From positions 744,001 to 808,000 of the forward strand of contig NZ_JAUSQV010000001.1 in the NCBI RefSeq assembly GCF_030811475.1: a DNA stretch of 64,000 nt, given 5' to 3'. Every line of letters begins with the position of its first letter. The stretch's first letter is position 1. Under the pieces are notes generated by a model. It worked only from the letters and a program-made list of their open reading frames with translations. It was not told where the DNA came from and ran no database searches. Made by a program: the position numbers and the translations under genes. This document shows, piece after piece, positions 47,334-59,007 of this stretch. The DNA is from Nakamurella flavida. Its GTDB lineage: Bacteria; Actinomycetota; Actinomycetes; Mycobacteriales; Nakamurellaceae.

Positions 47334-47633
47334 GTGATCGACGCGGCGTCCGGCGAAACCGTGACCGCCTGCGCAGTGGCCACCCTGGACCGACGTCTCC
47401 CCGGTCCCGGGTTCGCCACCGGCCTGTCCGGGAGCATGTCCTCCGTGTTCGTGGAACCGGACCACCGTGGCCGCGGACTGGCCAGGGCGGTGGTCACCGC
47501 GGCCGTGCAGTGGCTGGACGGAGCGGGCGCGGAGATCACCGACATCCACGCCACCCCGGCGGCGGAGCACCCGTACCGCTCCCTCGGCTTCGCCCGCGCC
47601 CGGTCGACACCCCTGAGGCGACCGAGGCCCTGA
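47334..47633 (+). CDS. GNAT family N-acetyltransferase, N-terminally truncated (possible pseudogene)
   Basis: The frame encodes the C-terminal two thirds of a GNAT domain: MSSVFVEPDHRGRGLARAVV is the acetyl-CoA loop and AAEHPYRSLGFARA the closing segment. Similarity appears to begin before the only plausible start (GTG 47334), in LTTGDAAAFVID, yet no start or family-like N-terminus lies in frame upstream and the other frames do not supply one. At 99 residues it is short for the family (about 150). It may be a degraded gene or a sequencing frameshift. It precedes the 2-hydroxyacid dehydrogenase by about 90 bp. Confidence 0.5.
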   Translation: MIDAASGETVTACAVATLDRRLPGPGFATGLSGSMSSVFVEPDHRGRGLARAVVTAAVQWLDGAGAEITDIHATPAAEHPYRSLGFARARSTPLRRPRP

Positions 47634-47710
47634 TGGCAGCACCCAGGTGCGCGCCCGCTCCGGTCCGGCCGGCCCCCGGCGACACTCCCCGGGGCGTCCG
47701 GCCCGGCGGT

Positions 47711-47716
47711 TACCGT
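47711..47716 (+). promoter_or_regulatory. Leaderless -10 element (TACCGT) of the 2-hydroxyacid dehydrogenase gene
   Basis: TACCGT then 6 nt then ATG; no Shine-Dalgarno. Confidence 0.55.
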
Positions 47717-47722
47717 GTCCGC

Positions 47723-48634
47723 ATGATCGTGTGCATCCCCGACCCGGCGTCCGCTCCCCTGCTCGGTGACCTCCCGGCCGAGGTCGAGGTGATCGCCTGG
47801 GACGGGTACGGCGACGAGCCGGAGAACCTGCGTCACACCCGGATCTGGGTGCCCCAGGTGGAGGACGCCGACGAGCTCCCCCGCAAGTTCGCCGCGATGC
47901 CCGAGCTCGAGGTGATCCTGCTGCTGAGCGCCGGCGTCGAGGACATGGTCGGGCACATCCCCGATGGTGTCGTCATGTGCGACGCACGGGGGGTGCACGG
48001 CAGCTCCGTGGCCGAGCTGGTGCTGGCCCTGGTGCTCGCCTCCCAGCGGCGGCTGCCGCACTTCCTGGACGCGCAACGCGAGGGCCGGTGGGACCTCGTC
48101 GAGGGCGAGGACATGCGTGACAAGCGGGTCGTGGTGGTCGGCGCCGGCGACCTCGGGGAGCAGACAGCTCGCCGGCTCCGGGCCTTCGACGCCGAGCCGG
48201 TCATGGTCGCGCACAGCGCGCGGGAAGGTGTCCACGCGACCGACGAGCTGCCCGACCTGCTGCCGGACGCCGACGTCGTCGTGCTGACCCTGCCCCTGAC
48301 TCCGGGCTCGGAGGGCATGGTCGACGCCGACTTCCTGGCCCGGATGGCCGACGGTGCCCTGCTCGTGAACGTCTCCCGCGGGAAGATCGTGGACACCGAC
48401 GCCCTGCTGGCCGAGCTGACCAGCGGCCGACTGCGGGCCGCGCTGGACGTGGTCGAGCCCGAGCCGCTGCCCGCCGGCCACCCGCTCTGGACTGCCCCCG
48501 GCCTGATCCTCACCCCGCACGCGGCCGGCCACATCAGCCAGGCCGGGCCCCGCGCGTTCGCCCTCGTCGGTGACCAGATCCGCCGCTACGTGGCGGGAGA
48601 AGAGCTGATCAACGTGGTCGAGGGCGAGTACTGA
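47723..48634 (+). CDS. D-isomer-specific 2-hydroxyacid dehydrogenase family protein
   Basis: A 303-residue NAD(P)-dependent oxidoreductase of the D-2-hydroxyacid dehydrogenase family. The nucleotide-binding site is VVVVGAGDLGEQTARRL. The catalytic triad is recognisable: Arg in LLVNVSRGKIVDTDAL, Glu in ALDVVEPEPLPAGHPLW and His in LILTPHAAGHIS. The substrate-binding domain is discontinuous (about 1-95 and 270-303). The exact substrate (glyoxylate, hydroxypyruvate or phosphoglycerate-like) cannot be told. It starts from a leaderless promoter. Confidence 0.92.
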   Translation: MIVCIPDPASAPLLGDLPAEVEVIAWDGYGDEPENLRHTRIWVPQVEDADELPRKFAAMPELEVILLLSAGVEDMVGHIPDGVVMCDARGVHGSSVAELVLALVLASQRRLPHFLDAQREGRWDLVEGEDMRDKRVVVVGAGDLGEQTARRLRAFDAEPVMVAHSAREGVHATDELPDLLPDADVVVLTLPLTPGSEGMVDADFLARMADGALLVNVSRGKIVDTDALLAELTSGRLRAALDVVEPEPLPAGHPLWTAPGLILTPHAAGHISQAGPRAFALVGDQIRRYVAGEELINVVEGEY

Positions 48635-48792
48635 CCCTGCCCCACCCGTCGCGGCGGTCGGCACGGGAAGAGCCTCGGGCAGCGTTCGGATGATCGTGAC
48701 CGGCCGACGACCGGTCAGAGCAGGTGCGGCGCCCGGGGTCCACCCGTTCGGCCGAGCGATGAATTCCCCGGCCGCGGACGGTCGAACGGACG

Positions 48793-48798
48793 TACGCT
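48793..48798 (+). promoter_or_regulatory. Candidate -10 element (TACGCT) of the DHA2 transporter gene
   Basis: TACGCT lies about 90 bp upstream of the ATG, implying a leader with a GGAG site. No clear -35. Confidence 0.35.
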
Positions 48799-48886
48799 CA
48801 GCCGGCAGTGGCCCCAACGACCGTGGCCGTGCCGACCTCCCGCGTTCCCCTGCGCTCGACACCCACGATTGACACGGAGCACCGCC

Positions 48887-50425
48887 ATGTCCGACCGCGC
48901 CCTCGGCGATCCCCCCGCCGCCACCGAATCCCAACCCCTGGACCCGCGGCGGTGGATCGCCCTCGTCGTCATCGGCATCTCGCAGCTGATGGTCGTGCTG
49001 GACGCGACCATCACCAACGTCGCGATGCCCACCGCCGCAGCTGATCTCGGACTGCAGCAGTCCGACATCCAGTGGGTGATCACCTCCTACGCCCTGCCCT
49101 TCGGTGCGCTGCTGCTGCTCGGCGGCCGGATCGCCGACTACGTGGGCCGCAAGAAGGTGCTGATCCTGGCGCTGTCCGGGTTCGCCCTGGCCTCGATCAT
49201 CGGCGGCATCGCCTCCGAGGCGTGGATGCTCTACGCCGGTCGCGCCCTGCAGGGCGTCTTCGCCGCGATGCTGGCCCCGGCCGCGTTGTCCCTGCTGACC
49301 GTCACCTTCACGCTCCCCAAGGAGCGGGCCAAGGCGTTCGCGGTCTTCGGTGCCATCGCCGGCGGCGGCGCGGCCATCGGCCTGCTGCTCGGCGGCTTCC
49401 TCACCGAGTACCTGTCCACCGATGCCATCTCCGGCTGGCGCTGGTGCTTCCTGGTCAACATCCCGATCGCCGTCATCGCCGCCATCATGGGCGCGCGGAT
49501 CCTCAAGGAGTCCAGGACCACCGAGCGCGGGCACTACGACCTGCCCGGTGCGCTGCTCGCCACCGCCGGCCTGGCCGCGCTGGTCTGGGGCTTCACCCGG
49601 CCGATCCAGACCAACCCGGACGGCACCCAGCTCGGCTGGGGATCGATGCAGACCATCGGCTGGCTCGTCGCCGCCGTCGTCCTGCTGGCCGCGTTCGTCC
49701 TCGTCGAGCGGCGCAGCACCAACCCGCTGCTGCCCATGCGCATCGTCACCAACCGGAACCGCGCCGGGGCCTATCTCGTCGGCATGCTCGTCGGCGCCGG
49801 CATGTTCTCGGTCTTCCTGTTCCTGACGCTGTACCTGCAGGACTACAAGATGTTCAGCCCGATGGAGACCGGCTTCGCCTTCCTGCCGTTCAGCGCGGGC
49901 ATCGTGGCCGGCGCCGGCGTCGGCTCCCAGCTGGTGCTCCGCATCGGCGCCCGGTACGTCATCGCCATCGGCGCGACCCTGGGCACCATCGGCCTGTTCC
50001 TGTTCTCCACGATCGACGTGCAGACCAGCTACTTCGGGCACCTCTTCCCGGCCATGCTGGTGATGGCGTTCGGCATGGGCTTCATCTTCATGTCGACGAC
50101 CAACCTCGCCCTGGTCGGCATCAGCAACGACGACGCCGGCGTGGCCAGCGCGGTCTTCAACACCACGCAGCAGATCGGCGGCTCGCTCGGCACCGCCCTG
50201 CTGTCGACCGTGGCGTACTCCTCGGTGTCCTCCTTCATCGCCGCCCGCGCCACCGGCGGCGCCCCCTCCGAGGCGCTGCTGGCCCAGGCCACCGTGAACG
50301 GCTACGGCACGGCCTTCACCTGGGCCGCCTGCCTGTTCATCGCCGCCGTGGTGATCGCGCTCGTGGTCGTGAACGCCAAGAAGGACGACGTCCCGGCCCC
50401 GACCGGCGCCGCCCACATGGGCTGA
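48887..50425 (+). CDS. MFS drug exporter, DHA2 (EmrB/QacA) family
   Basis: A 512-residue, 14-span major facilitator exporter. The first helix carries the DHA2 motif LMVVLDATITNVAMP. The A-motif loop is GGRIADYVGRKKVLI, and motif C-like glycines are in FGAIAGGGAAIGLLLGG. It would expel lipophilic or cationic drugs in exchange for protons. GGAG lies 7 nt before the ATG. No TetR/MarR regulator adjoins it. A very stable hairpin ends the gene. Confidence 0.94.
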   Translation: MSDRALGDPPAATESQPLDPRRWIALVVIGISQLMVVLDATITNVAMPTAAADLGLQQSDIQWVITSYALPFGALLLLGGRIADYVGRKKVLILALSGFALASIIGGIASEAWMLYAGRALQGVFAAMLAPAALSLLTVTFTLPKERAKAFAVFGAIAGGGAAIGLLLGGFLTEYLSTDAISGWRWCFLVNIPIAVIAAIMGARILKESRTTERGHYDLPGALLATAGLAALVWGFTRPIQTNPDGTQLGWGSMQTIGWLVAAVVLLAAFVLVERRSTNPLLPMRIVTNRNRAGAYLVGMLVGAGMFSVFLFLTLYLQDYKMFSPMETGFAFLPFSAGIVAGAGVGSQLVLRIGARYVIAIGATLGTIGLFLFSTIDVQTSYFGHLFPAMLVMAFGMGFIFMSTTNLALVGISNDDAGVASAVFNTTQQIGGSLGTALLSTVAYSSVSSFIAARATGGAPSEALLAQATVNGYGTAFTWAACLFIAAVVIALVVVNAKKDDVPAPTGAAHMG

Positions 50426-50451
50426 TCCACCCGTCCGATCGCACCGGCACG

Positions 50452-50507
50452 ACCACCGACGACAGCACCCCCGGGATATTCCTCCCGGGGGTGCTGTCGT
50501 CGGTGGT
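50452..50507. terminator. 25-bp perfect-stem hairpin between the DHA2 gene and glgE
   Basis: Arms of 25 bp pair perfectly around a 6-nt TATTCC loop, starting 27 bp after the transporter stop. It is the most stable inverted repeat I see in the window. The likely role is terminator, and it works equally on either strand; no U tract follows. Confidence 0.7.
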
Positions 50508-50536
50508 GCGCCGTCGCCGGGTGCGGCCATCCCCGG

Positions 50537-50542
50537 TAGGTT
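50537..50542 (+). promoter_or_regulatory. Leaderless -10 element (TAGGTT) of glgE
   Basis: TAGGTT followed by 7 nt and the GTG start of glgE. It lies only 30 bp from the upstream hairpin. Confidence 0.45.
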
Positions 50543-50549
50543 GACCCGC

Positions 50550-52571
<2,022 letters not shown>

Positions 52572-52623
52572 CCCACCGGCGAACGCCGACCCACCGTTCG
52601 ACGACGAACGATCTCCCCCGGTC

Positions 52624-52658
52624 CGACCGGGCCGACGACAACCGTCCCGGCCCGGTCG
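52624..52658 (+). other. Intercistronic hairpin between glgE and treS
   Basis: A 10-bp stem (CGACCGGGCC and complement) with an inner GACG/CGTC helix lies in the 127-bp gap between glgE and treS. It could stabilise or attenuate the operon transcript; this is inference. Confidence 0.35.
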
Positions 52659-52698
52659 TGCCCGGCCTCCACAGGACCACCAGGAAGGACCGCCCCGT

Positions 52699-54489
52699 AT
52701 GACCCAGCTCGCCGGGCAGCACCACACGCAGGCGGACGAACCCGACGCCAGCAGCTTCGCCCACGCCAGGCCCGTCGCGGGCGACAAGGAGTGGTACAAG
52801 CGCGCCGTGTTCTACGAGGTCCTCGTCCGGGCCTTCGCCGACTCCAACGGCGACGGCACCGGTGACCTCCGCGGCCTCATCGACAAGCTCGACTACCTCA
52901 AGTGGCTCGGCGTCGACTGCCTCTGGCTGCCGCCGTTCTACGAGTCGCCCCTGCGCGACGGCGGCTACGACATCGCCGACTACCGCAAGGTGCTGCCGGA
53001 GTTCGGCACCGTCGAGGACTTCGTCGCCCTGCTCGACGCCGCCCACTCCCGCGGCATCCGGGTCATCACCGACCTGGTCATGAACCACACCAGTGATGCC
53101 CACCCCTGGTTCCAGGAGTCCCGACGGCATCCCGACGGTCCCTACGGCGACTTCTACGTCTGGCGCGACGACGACACCGGCTACCCCGACGCCCGGGTCA
53201 TCTTCGTCGACACCGAGCCGAGCAACTGGACCTTCGACTCCGTGCGCAAGCAGTACTTCTGGCACCGCTTCTTCTCCCACCAGCCCGACCTGAACTTCGA
53301 GCACCCGGCCGTCGGCGAGGCGATGATCGACACGCTGCGCTTCTGGTTGGACCTCGGACTGGACGGGTTCCGGCTCGACGCCGTGCCCTACCTGTTCGAG
53401 GAGGAGGGCACCAACGGCGAGAACCTCCCCAAGACGCACGAGTTCCTCAAGCGGTGCCGGGCGGTGATCGACCAGGAGTACCCGCACGCCGTCATGCTGG
53501 CCGAGGCCAACCAGTGGCCCGCCGACGTCGTCGAGTACTTCGGCGACCCGGCCGTCGGTGGCGACGAGGCGCACATGTGCTTCCACTTCCCGCTCATGCC
53601 GCGCATCTTCATGGCCGCCCGCCGCGAGTCCCGCTTCCCCATCTCGGAGATCCTGGCCCAGACCCCGGCCATCCCGGAGAGCGCCCAATGGGGCATCTTC
53701 CTGCGGAACCACGACGAGCTGACCCTGGAGATGGTCAGCGACGAGGACCGCGACTACATGTGGGCGGAGTACGCCAAGGACCCGCGGATGAAGGCCAACA
53801 TCGGCATCCGCCGCCGGCTGGCCCCGCTGCTGGACGGCGACCGCAACCAGATCGAGCTGTTCACCGCGATGCTGCTCAGCCTGCCCGGCTCCCCCGTCCT
53901 GTACTACGGGGACGAGATCGGCATGGGTGACAACATCTGGCTCGGTGACCGTGACGGGGTCCGTACCCCGATGCAGTGGTCGCCCGACCGCAACGCCGGC
54001 TTCTCGCGCTGCGACCCGGCCCGGCTCTACCTGCCGGCCGTCATGGACCCGATCTACGGATTCCAGACGGTCAACGTCGAGGCGCAGATGAACTCCACCG
54101 CCTCGCTGCTGCACTGGACCCGCCGGATGATCGAGATCCGTCGGAACTACGCGGCCTTCGCGGTCGGTTCGTTCACCGATCTGGGCGGCTCGAACCCGAC
54201 GGTGCTGTCCTACGTCCGCCACTTCGACGGCGGTCCGGCCGTGCTCGACGAGAACGGCGCCGAGGTCACCCCGGCCGAGGAGGCGCACACCGTGCTGTGC
54301 GTCAACAACCTGTCGCGCTTCCCCCAGCCGGTCGAACTCGACCTGCGCGCCTACCCGGGCGCGGTGCCGGTCGAGCTGACCGGTGGCACCCCGTTCCCCG
54401 CGATCGGCGACCTGCCCTACCTGCTCACGCTGCCGGGCCACGGCTTCTACTGGTTCGACATCACCACCCCGACGGAAGGACCCCGATGA
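52699..54489 (+). CDS. treS: Trehalose synthase / maltose alpha-D-glucosyltransferase
   Basis: TreS interconverts trehalose and maltose, here supplying maltose to maltokinase. The 596-residue GH13_16 protein shows VLVRAFADSNGDGTGDLRGL, IRVITDLVMNHTSDAHPWF, nucleophile Asp227 in FRLDAVPYLFEEEG, acid/base Glu269 in MLAEANQWP and Asp339 in FLRNHDELTLEMV. The last 80 residues are the beta-sandwich C domain. AGGAAGG precedes the ATG. Its stop overlaps the maltokinase start (ATGA). Confidence 0.97.
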   Translation: MTQLAGQHHTQADEPDASSFAHARPVAGDKEWYKRAVFYEVLVRAFADSNGDGTGDLRGLIDKLDYLKWLGVDCLWLPPFYESPLRDGGYDIADYRKVLPEFGTVEDFVALLDAAHSRGIRVITDLVMNHTSDAHPWFQESRRHPDGPYGDFYVWRDDDTGYPDARVIFVDTEPSNWTFDSVRKQYFWHRFFSHQPDLNFEHPAVGEAMIDTLRFWLDLGLDGFRLDAVPYLFEEEGTNGENLPKTHEFLKRCRAVIDQEYPHAVMLAEANQWPADVVEYFGDPAVGGDEAHMCFHFPLMPRIFMAARRESRFPISEILAQTPAIPESAQWGIFLRNHDELTLEMVSDEDRDYMWAEYAKDPRMKANIGIRRRLAPLLDGDRNQIELFTAMLLSLPGSPVLYYGDEIGMGDNIWLGDRDGVRTPMQWSPDRNAGFSRCDPARLYLPAVMDPIYGFQTVNVEAQMNSTASLLHWTRRMIEIRRNYAAFAVGSFTDLGGSNPTVLSYVRHFDGGPAVLDENGAEVTPAEEAHTVLCVNNLSRFPQPVELDLRAYPGAVPVELTGGTPFPAIGDLPYLLTLPGHGFYWFDITTPTEGPR

Positions 54490-55931
54490 GCAGCCCGAGG
54501 AGCGAGGACACCGCCGCCCCCGGCGGCACCACGCCCGTGGGCGCCACCGACGCCGAGTTGGCCGCTCTGCTGACCGGTTGGCTGCCCACCCAGCGCTGGT
54601 TCTCCGGCAAGGGCGAGACCCTGACCGGGGTCGGGCTGCAGGCGCGCAACGTGCTGGCCCGCGCACTGCCCTCCGCCACCGGCGGACCGCTGGACGTGGA
54701 GCAGGTGCTGATCGAGGTGGACACCGCCCACGGCGCGCTGCGCTACCAGCTGTGGGTGGGCTGGCACAGCGCGGACGGCCCCGAGGCGCACCTGGCCGCC
54801 GTCATCGGCGAGGCGGGTGGTCTGCAGGCGGTGGACGCCCTGCACAACCCGGCCGTGACCTCCCTGGTGCTGCAGCACATCGCCCAGGGCACCGACCTCG
54901 GACCCCTGCGCTGCCGGCCCGAACCCGACGCCGAGATCGACGTCGAGGCCAACGGTTTCGTCATCGGGGCCGAGCAGTCCAACACCTCGGTGGTCTTCGG
55001 CAACTCGGCCATCCTCAAGGTGTTCCGCCGCCTGGAACCGGGCAGCAACCCCGACGCCGAGGTGCACCGCGCGCTGCACCGCGCCGGGTCCACGCACGTG
55101 GCCGTGCCCCTCGGGGAGATCACCGGCCCGCTCGACGGCCAGGACACCACGATGGGTCTGCTGACCCGCTTCTACGCCAACAGCGCCGAGGGCTGGTCGA
55201 TGGCGGTGTCCTCCGTCCGCGATCTCATGGCCGAGGGTGACCTGCGGGCCGACGAGGTCGGCGGCGACCTGGCCGCCGAGTCCTACCGGCTGGGCGAGGC
55301 GGTCGCCGCCGTGCACGCCGACCTGGCCGGCGCGTTCGGGACGCAGACCGCGGACAACGCCGAGCTGCGCCGGACGCTGGACACGATGGCCGGCGAGGCC
55401 CGCCGCGCCGCCGAACAGGCGCCGTCGCTCGCGCCGCTGCTGCCGGGCATCCTCGACGTCTTCGCCCTGGCCGGCGAGCACGCCGCCGGGATGAATCTGC
55501 AGCGCATCCACGGCGATCTGCACCTGGGCCAGACGCTGCGGACGCTGACCGGATGGTTGATCATCGACTTCGAGGGCGAGCCCTCGAAGTCCCTGGAGCA
55601 CCGCCGCGCCCTGCACAGCCCGCTCAAGGACGTGGCCGGCATGCTCCGGTCGTACGACTACGCGGGCCACCAGCCGTTGGTCGGGGCCCGACCGGACGCC
55701 CAGCACGCCTACCGGGCGGCCGAGTGGACCGCCCGCAACAGCACGGCGTTCTGCGACGGCTACACCGCCGTCCTGGGGTACGACCCGCGTCAGGCGGGGG
55801 CGGTCCTGCGGGCCTTCGAACTGGAGAAGGCCGTCTACGAGGTCGTCTACGAGCACGGTCATCGGCCGAGCTGGGAAGCCATTCCACTCCAGGCGGTCAA
55901 CCGCCTGGTTCACGCCGGAGGAAAATCATGA
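54486..55931 (+). CDS. mak: Maltokinase (Pep2/Mak)
   Basis: Maltokinase phosphorylates maltose with ATP to maltose 1-phosphate, the donor for GlgE. The 481-residue protein has an N-terminal cap domain ([17 protein letters not shown]) and an aminoglycoside-kinase-like fold. The ATP-binding lobe is in [21 protein letters not shown]. The catalytic loop is [14 protein letters not shown] (Asp344) and the metal site is [13 protein letters not shown]. It overlaps treS by 4 bp and glgB by 4 bp, so expression of the three should be tightly coupled. Confidence 0.96.
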   Translation: MSSPRSEDTAAPGGTTPVGATDAELAALLTGWLPTQRWFSGKGETLTGVGLQARNVLARALPSATGGPLDVEQVLIEVDTAHGALRYQLWVGWHSADGPEAHLAAVIGEAGGLQAVDALHNPAVTSLVLQHIAQGTDLGPLRCRPEPDAEIDVEANGFVIGAEQSNTSVVFGNSAILKVFRRLEPGSNPDAEVHRALHRAGSTHVAVPLGEITGPLDGQDTTMGLLTRFYANSAEGWSMAVSSVRDLMAEGDLRADEVGGDLAAESYRLGEAVAAVHADLAGAFGTQTADNAELRRTLDTMAGEARRAAEQAPSLAPLLPGILDVFALAGEHAAGMNLQRIHGDLHLGQTLRTLTGWLIIDFEGEPSKSLEHRRALHSPLKDVAGMLRSYDYAGHQPLVGARPDAQHAYRAAEWTARNSTAFCDGYTAVLGYDPRQAGAVLRAFELEKAVYEVVYEHGHRPSWEAIPLQAVNRLVHAGGKS

Positions 55932-58900
55932 CCGACACCCCCCATCTCGGCCCGGACGGCACCGCCGTTCCGGCCACCCCGGCCCGCAAGCCCCGCGCCT
56001 CCCGCGCCAAGGCCGCCCCGGCGGTCGACGGGGCGGCGGCCGAACCGGCCGCCGCGCCCAAGCCGCGCGCCCCCCGCGCCCGCAAGGCCGCCGTGGCCGA
56101 CCCGGCGGCCCCGTCCGACGGCTCCGGCCCGGTCGACACCGACGGGACCGGCACCGAAACAGCGGCCCCGGCCGCCAAGCCGCGGGCCACCCGGGCTCGC
56201 AAGCCCGCCGCCGCAGCGGGTGGCGACACCTCGGCTCCGGCAGCCGCCGGCGACGCTCCCGCCGCGCCGGCCCGCAAGCCGCGGGTCAGCCGGGCCAAGA
56301 AGGTGCTGGCCGCCGTCGGTGAGGCGGTCGAGCACGCCGCCGAGGCGGTCGGCGACGCCGTCGAGCACGCGGCCGAGGTCGTCGTCGACGCGGTGACCCC
56401 CGACAAGCCGGCCGACAAGCCCGCCAAGGCCCCGGCGAAGCCGCGGGCCAGCCGGGCCAAGAAGCCGCCGGTGACCGACGAGCAGCCCACGCCGGAGACC
56501 ATCACCCCGATCGCCGGGACCGGCGCGGGAACCCGGACGGAGGCCTCCACCGACTCCCCCGTGGCCGAGACCTCCCCCGAGGCCCCGGACGCATCGGTCA
56601 ACCCGGACGCATCGGACGCCGAGGTCACCCCGACCGACGCGGAGCTGGCCACCGAGCCGGCGACCGACCCCGTGCACGCAGCCGCCCAGGCCCCGGCCGC
56701 GGTGTCCACGGGCGAGGTCGCCACCCCGCTCGCGGAGAGCAACCTGCCCGAGGACCACGGGCAGGCGGGCGGGGTGACCGCCGTCGCCGGCGGCGACGAG
56801 GAACCGGCGAACGAACCGCCGGCCGACTGGGCGCCGTCCACCGACGACTACGAGAAGGTCCTGGGCGGCGAGACCCACGACCCGCACGGCCTGCTCGGCG
56901 CGCACCCGCAGGCCGACGGCTCCACCGTCGTCCGCACCCTGCGCCACCACGCCACCGAGGTCGTCCTGCTGACCGACGGTCAGGAGATCCCGTTCGAGCA
57001 CACCCATGGCGGCATCTTCAGCGTCACGGTGCCCGGCGCGGTCGGTGACTACCGGATCCGGGTCAGCTACCCGCAGGACGGCCCGTTCGAGGTCGACGAC
57101 CCGTACCGCTGGCTGCCGACCCTCGGCGAGATCGACATCTACCTGATCGGCGAGGGCCGGCACGAACAGCTGTGGGACGTGCTCGGCTCGCACGTCCGGT
57201 CGTACGAGACCCCCGGCGGGACCGTCACCGGCACCTCGTTCGCCGTCTGGGCCCCCAACGCCCGCGGCGTCCGCGTCACCGGCGACTTCGAGGGCTGGTC
57301 GGGTGCCGGCTTCCCGATGCGCTCCCTCGGGTCCTCCGGCGTGTGGGAGCTCTTCGTCCCCGGTATCGGTGACGGCACGCTCTACAAGTACCGGATCCTG
57401 GGCCAGGACGGCATCTGGCGGGAGAAGGCCGACCCGATGGCCTTCGCCGCGCAGCAGCCCCCGGCCACCGCGTCCGTCGTCACCACGACGTCCTACACCT
57501 GGTCGGACGAGCAGTGGCTGTCCACCCGGGCCGAGACCGACCAGCTCAGCTCCCCGCTGTCGGTCTACGAGGTGCACTTCGGCTCCTGGCGGGAGGGCCT
57601 GACGTACCGCAACGCGGCGGACAGCCTGATCGCCTACCTCGACGAGACCGGCTTCACCCACGTCGAGTTCCTGCCGCTGGCCGGTCACCCCTACGCCCCG
57701 TCCTGGGGCTACCAGGTGACGTCGTACTACGCGCCGGACGCCCGGTTCGGCTCGCCGGACGATTTCCGGTACCTGGTCGACCGGCTGCACCAGGCCGGCT
57801 ACGGCGTGATCATGGACTGGGTGCCGGCGCACTTCCCCAAGGACGAGTGGGCGCTGGCCAAGTTCGACGGCTCCGCGCTGTACGAGCACCCGGATCCGCG
57901 GCGCGGCGAGCAGCCCGACTGGGGCACCCTGGTGTTCGACTTCGGTCGCACCGAGGTGCGGAACTTCCTCGTCGCGAACGCCCTGTACTGGCTGGAGGAG
58001 TTCCACATCGACGGCCTGCGGGTCGACGCCGTGGCCTCCATGCTCTACCTGGACTACTCGCGCGAGCCGGGCCAGTGGCTGCCGAACGCCTACGGCGGCA
58101 ACGAGAACCTGGACGCGGTGGCCTTCCTGCAGGAGACCAACGCGACCGTGGGCAAGCGCGTCCCGGGCGCGCTGATGATCGCCGAGGAGTCCACCGCCTG
58201 GCCGGGCGTCACCCGCCCCACGCACCTGGGCGGTCTCGGGTTCCACCTGAAGTGGAACATGGGCTGGATGCACGACAGCCTCGGCTACGTGAGCCGCGAC
58301 CCGATCTACCGCAGTTGGCACCACAACGAGATGACGTTCTCGTTCATGTACGCCTTCAGCGAGCAGTACGTCCTGCCCATCAGCCACGACGAGGTCGTCC
58401 ACGGCAAGGGCTCGCTCTGGTCCAAGATCCCGGGTGACGAGTGGCAGAAGGCGGCCACCCTCCGCACGTTCCTGGCGCACCAGTGGGCCCACCCGGGCAA
58501 GCAGCTGCTGTTCATGGGCCAGGAGCTGGGCAACCCGTGGGAGTGGAACGAGGACGTGCAGGTGCCGTGGCAGCTGCGCGACTACCCGCTCCACGAGGGC
58601 GTCCGGCAGCTCGTCGGCGACCTCAACCGGGTGTACACCGCCAGCCCGGCGCTGTACTCGCAGGACTTCACCCCGGACGGGTTCACCTGGATCGACGCCA
58701 ACGACCGCGAGGGCAACGTGCTGGCCTACCTGCGGTGGGGCTCGGACGGGTCCGTGGTGGCCTGCGTGCTGAACTTCGCACCGATGCCGCACAGCGGCTA
58801 CCGGATCGGTCTGCCGTTCTCCGGGGTCTGGCGCGAGGCCATCAACACCGACTCCGAGCTGTACGGCGGGTCGGGTGCGGGCAACATGGGCGCCGTCATG

Positions 58901-58999
58901 GCGTCGAACAACCCCTCGCACGGGCAGCCGGCCTCGGCCACGCTGACCATCCCGCCGCTGGGGGCGCTGTGGCTGGTGCCGGAGTCGTCCAGCCAGTGA
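55928..58999 (+). CDS. glgB: 1,4-alpha-glucan branching enzyme with long basic N-terminal extension
   Basis: GlgB introduces alpha-1,6 branches into the glucan made by GlgE. Residues about 299-1023 are a complete Glg[14 protein letters not shown] [15 protein letters not shown], two N-terminal beta modules, then the GH13_9 barrel with Asp700 in [20 protein letters not shown], Glu753 in [13 protein letters not shown] and [13 protein letters not shown]. The first 298 residues are unusual: five Lys/Arg-rich [12 protein letters not shown] motifs in Ala/Pro linkers, an amphipathic [19 protein letters not shown] segment, then an acidic Thr/Ala/Glu region. The ATG follows GGAGGAAAATC and overlaps the maltokinase stop. 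Confidence 0.95.
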   Translation: MTDTPHLGPDGTAVPATPARKPRASRAKAAPAVDGAAAEPAAAPKPRAPRARKAAVADPAAPSDGSGPVDTDGTGTETAAPAAKPRATRARKPAAAAGGDTSAPAAAGDAPAAPARKPRVSRAKKVLAAVGEAVEHAAEAVGDAVEHAAEVVVDAVTPDKPADKPAKAPAKPRASRAKKPPVTDEQPTPETITPIAGTGAGTRTEASTDSPVAETSPEAPDASVNPDASDAEVTPTDAELATEPATDPVHAAAQAPAAVSTGEVATPLAESNLPEDHGQAGGVTAVAGGDEEPANEPPADWAPSTDDYEKVLGGETHDPHGLLGAHPQADGSTVVRTLRHHATEVVLLTDGQEIPFEHTHGGIFSVTVPGAVGDYRIRVSYPQDGPFEVDDPYRWLPTLGEIDIYLIGEGRHEQLWDVLGSHVRSYETPGGTVTGTSFAVWAPNARGVRVTGDFEGWSGAGFPMRSLGSSGVWELFVPGIGDGTLYKYRILGQDGIWREKADPMAFAAQQPPATASVVTTTSYTWSDEQWLSTRAETDQLSSPLSVYEVHFGSWREGLTYRNAADSLIAYLDETGFTHVEFLPLAGHPYAPSWGYQVTSYYAPDARFGSPDDFRYLVDRLHQAGYGVIMDWVPAHFPKDEWALAKFDGSALYEHPDPRRGEQPDWGTLVFDFGRTEVRNFLVANALYWLEEFHIDGLRVDAVASMLYLDYSREPGQWLPNAYGGNENLDAVAFLQETNATVGKRVPGALMIAEESTAWPGVTRPTHLGGLGFHLKWNMGWMHDSLGYVSRDPIYRSWHHNEMTFSFMYAFSEQYVLPISHDEVVHGKGSLWSKIPGDEWQKAATLRTFLAHQWAHPGKQLLFMGQELGNPWEWNEDVQVPWQLRDYPLHEGVRQLVGDLNRVYTASPALYSQDFTPDGFTWIDANDREGNVLAYLRWGSDGSVVACVLNFAPMPHSGYRIGLPFSGVWREAINTDSELYGGSGAGNMGAVMASNNPSHGQPASATLTIPPLGALWLVPESSSQ

Positions 59000-59007
59000 G
59001 GTCGTGA

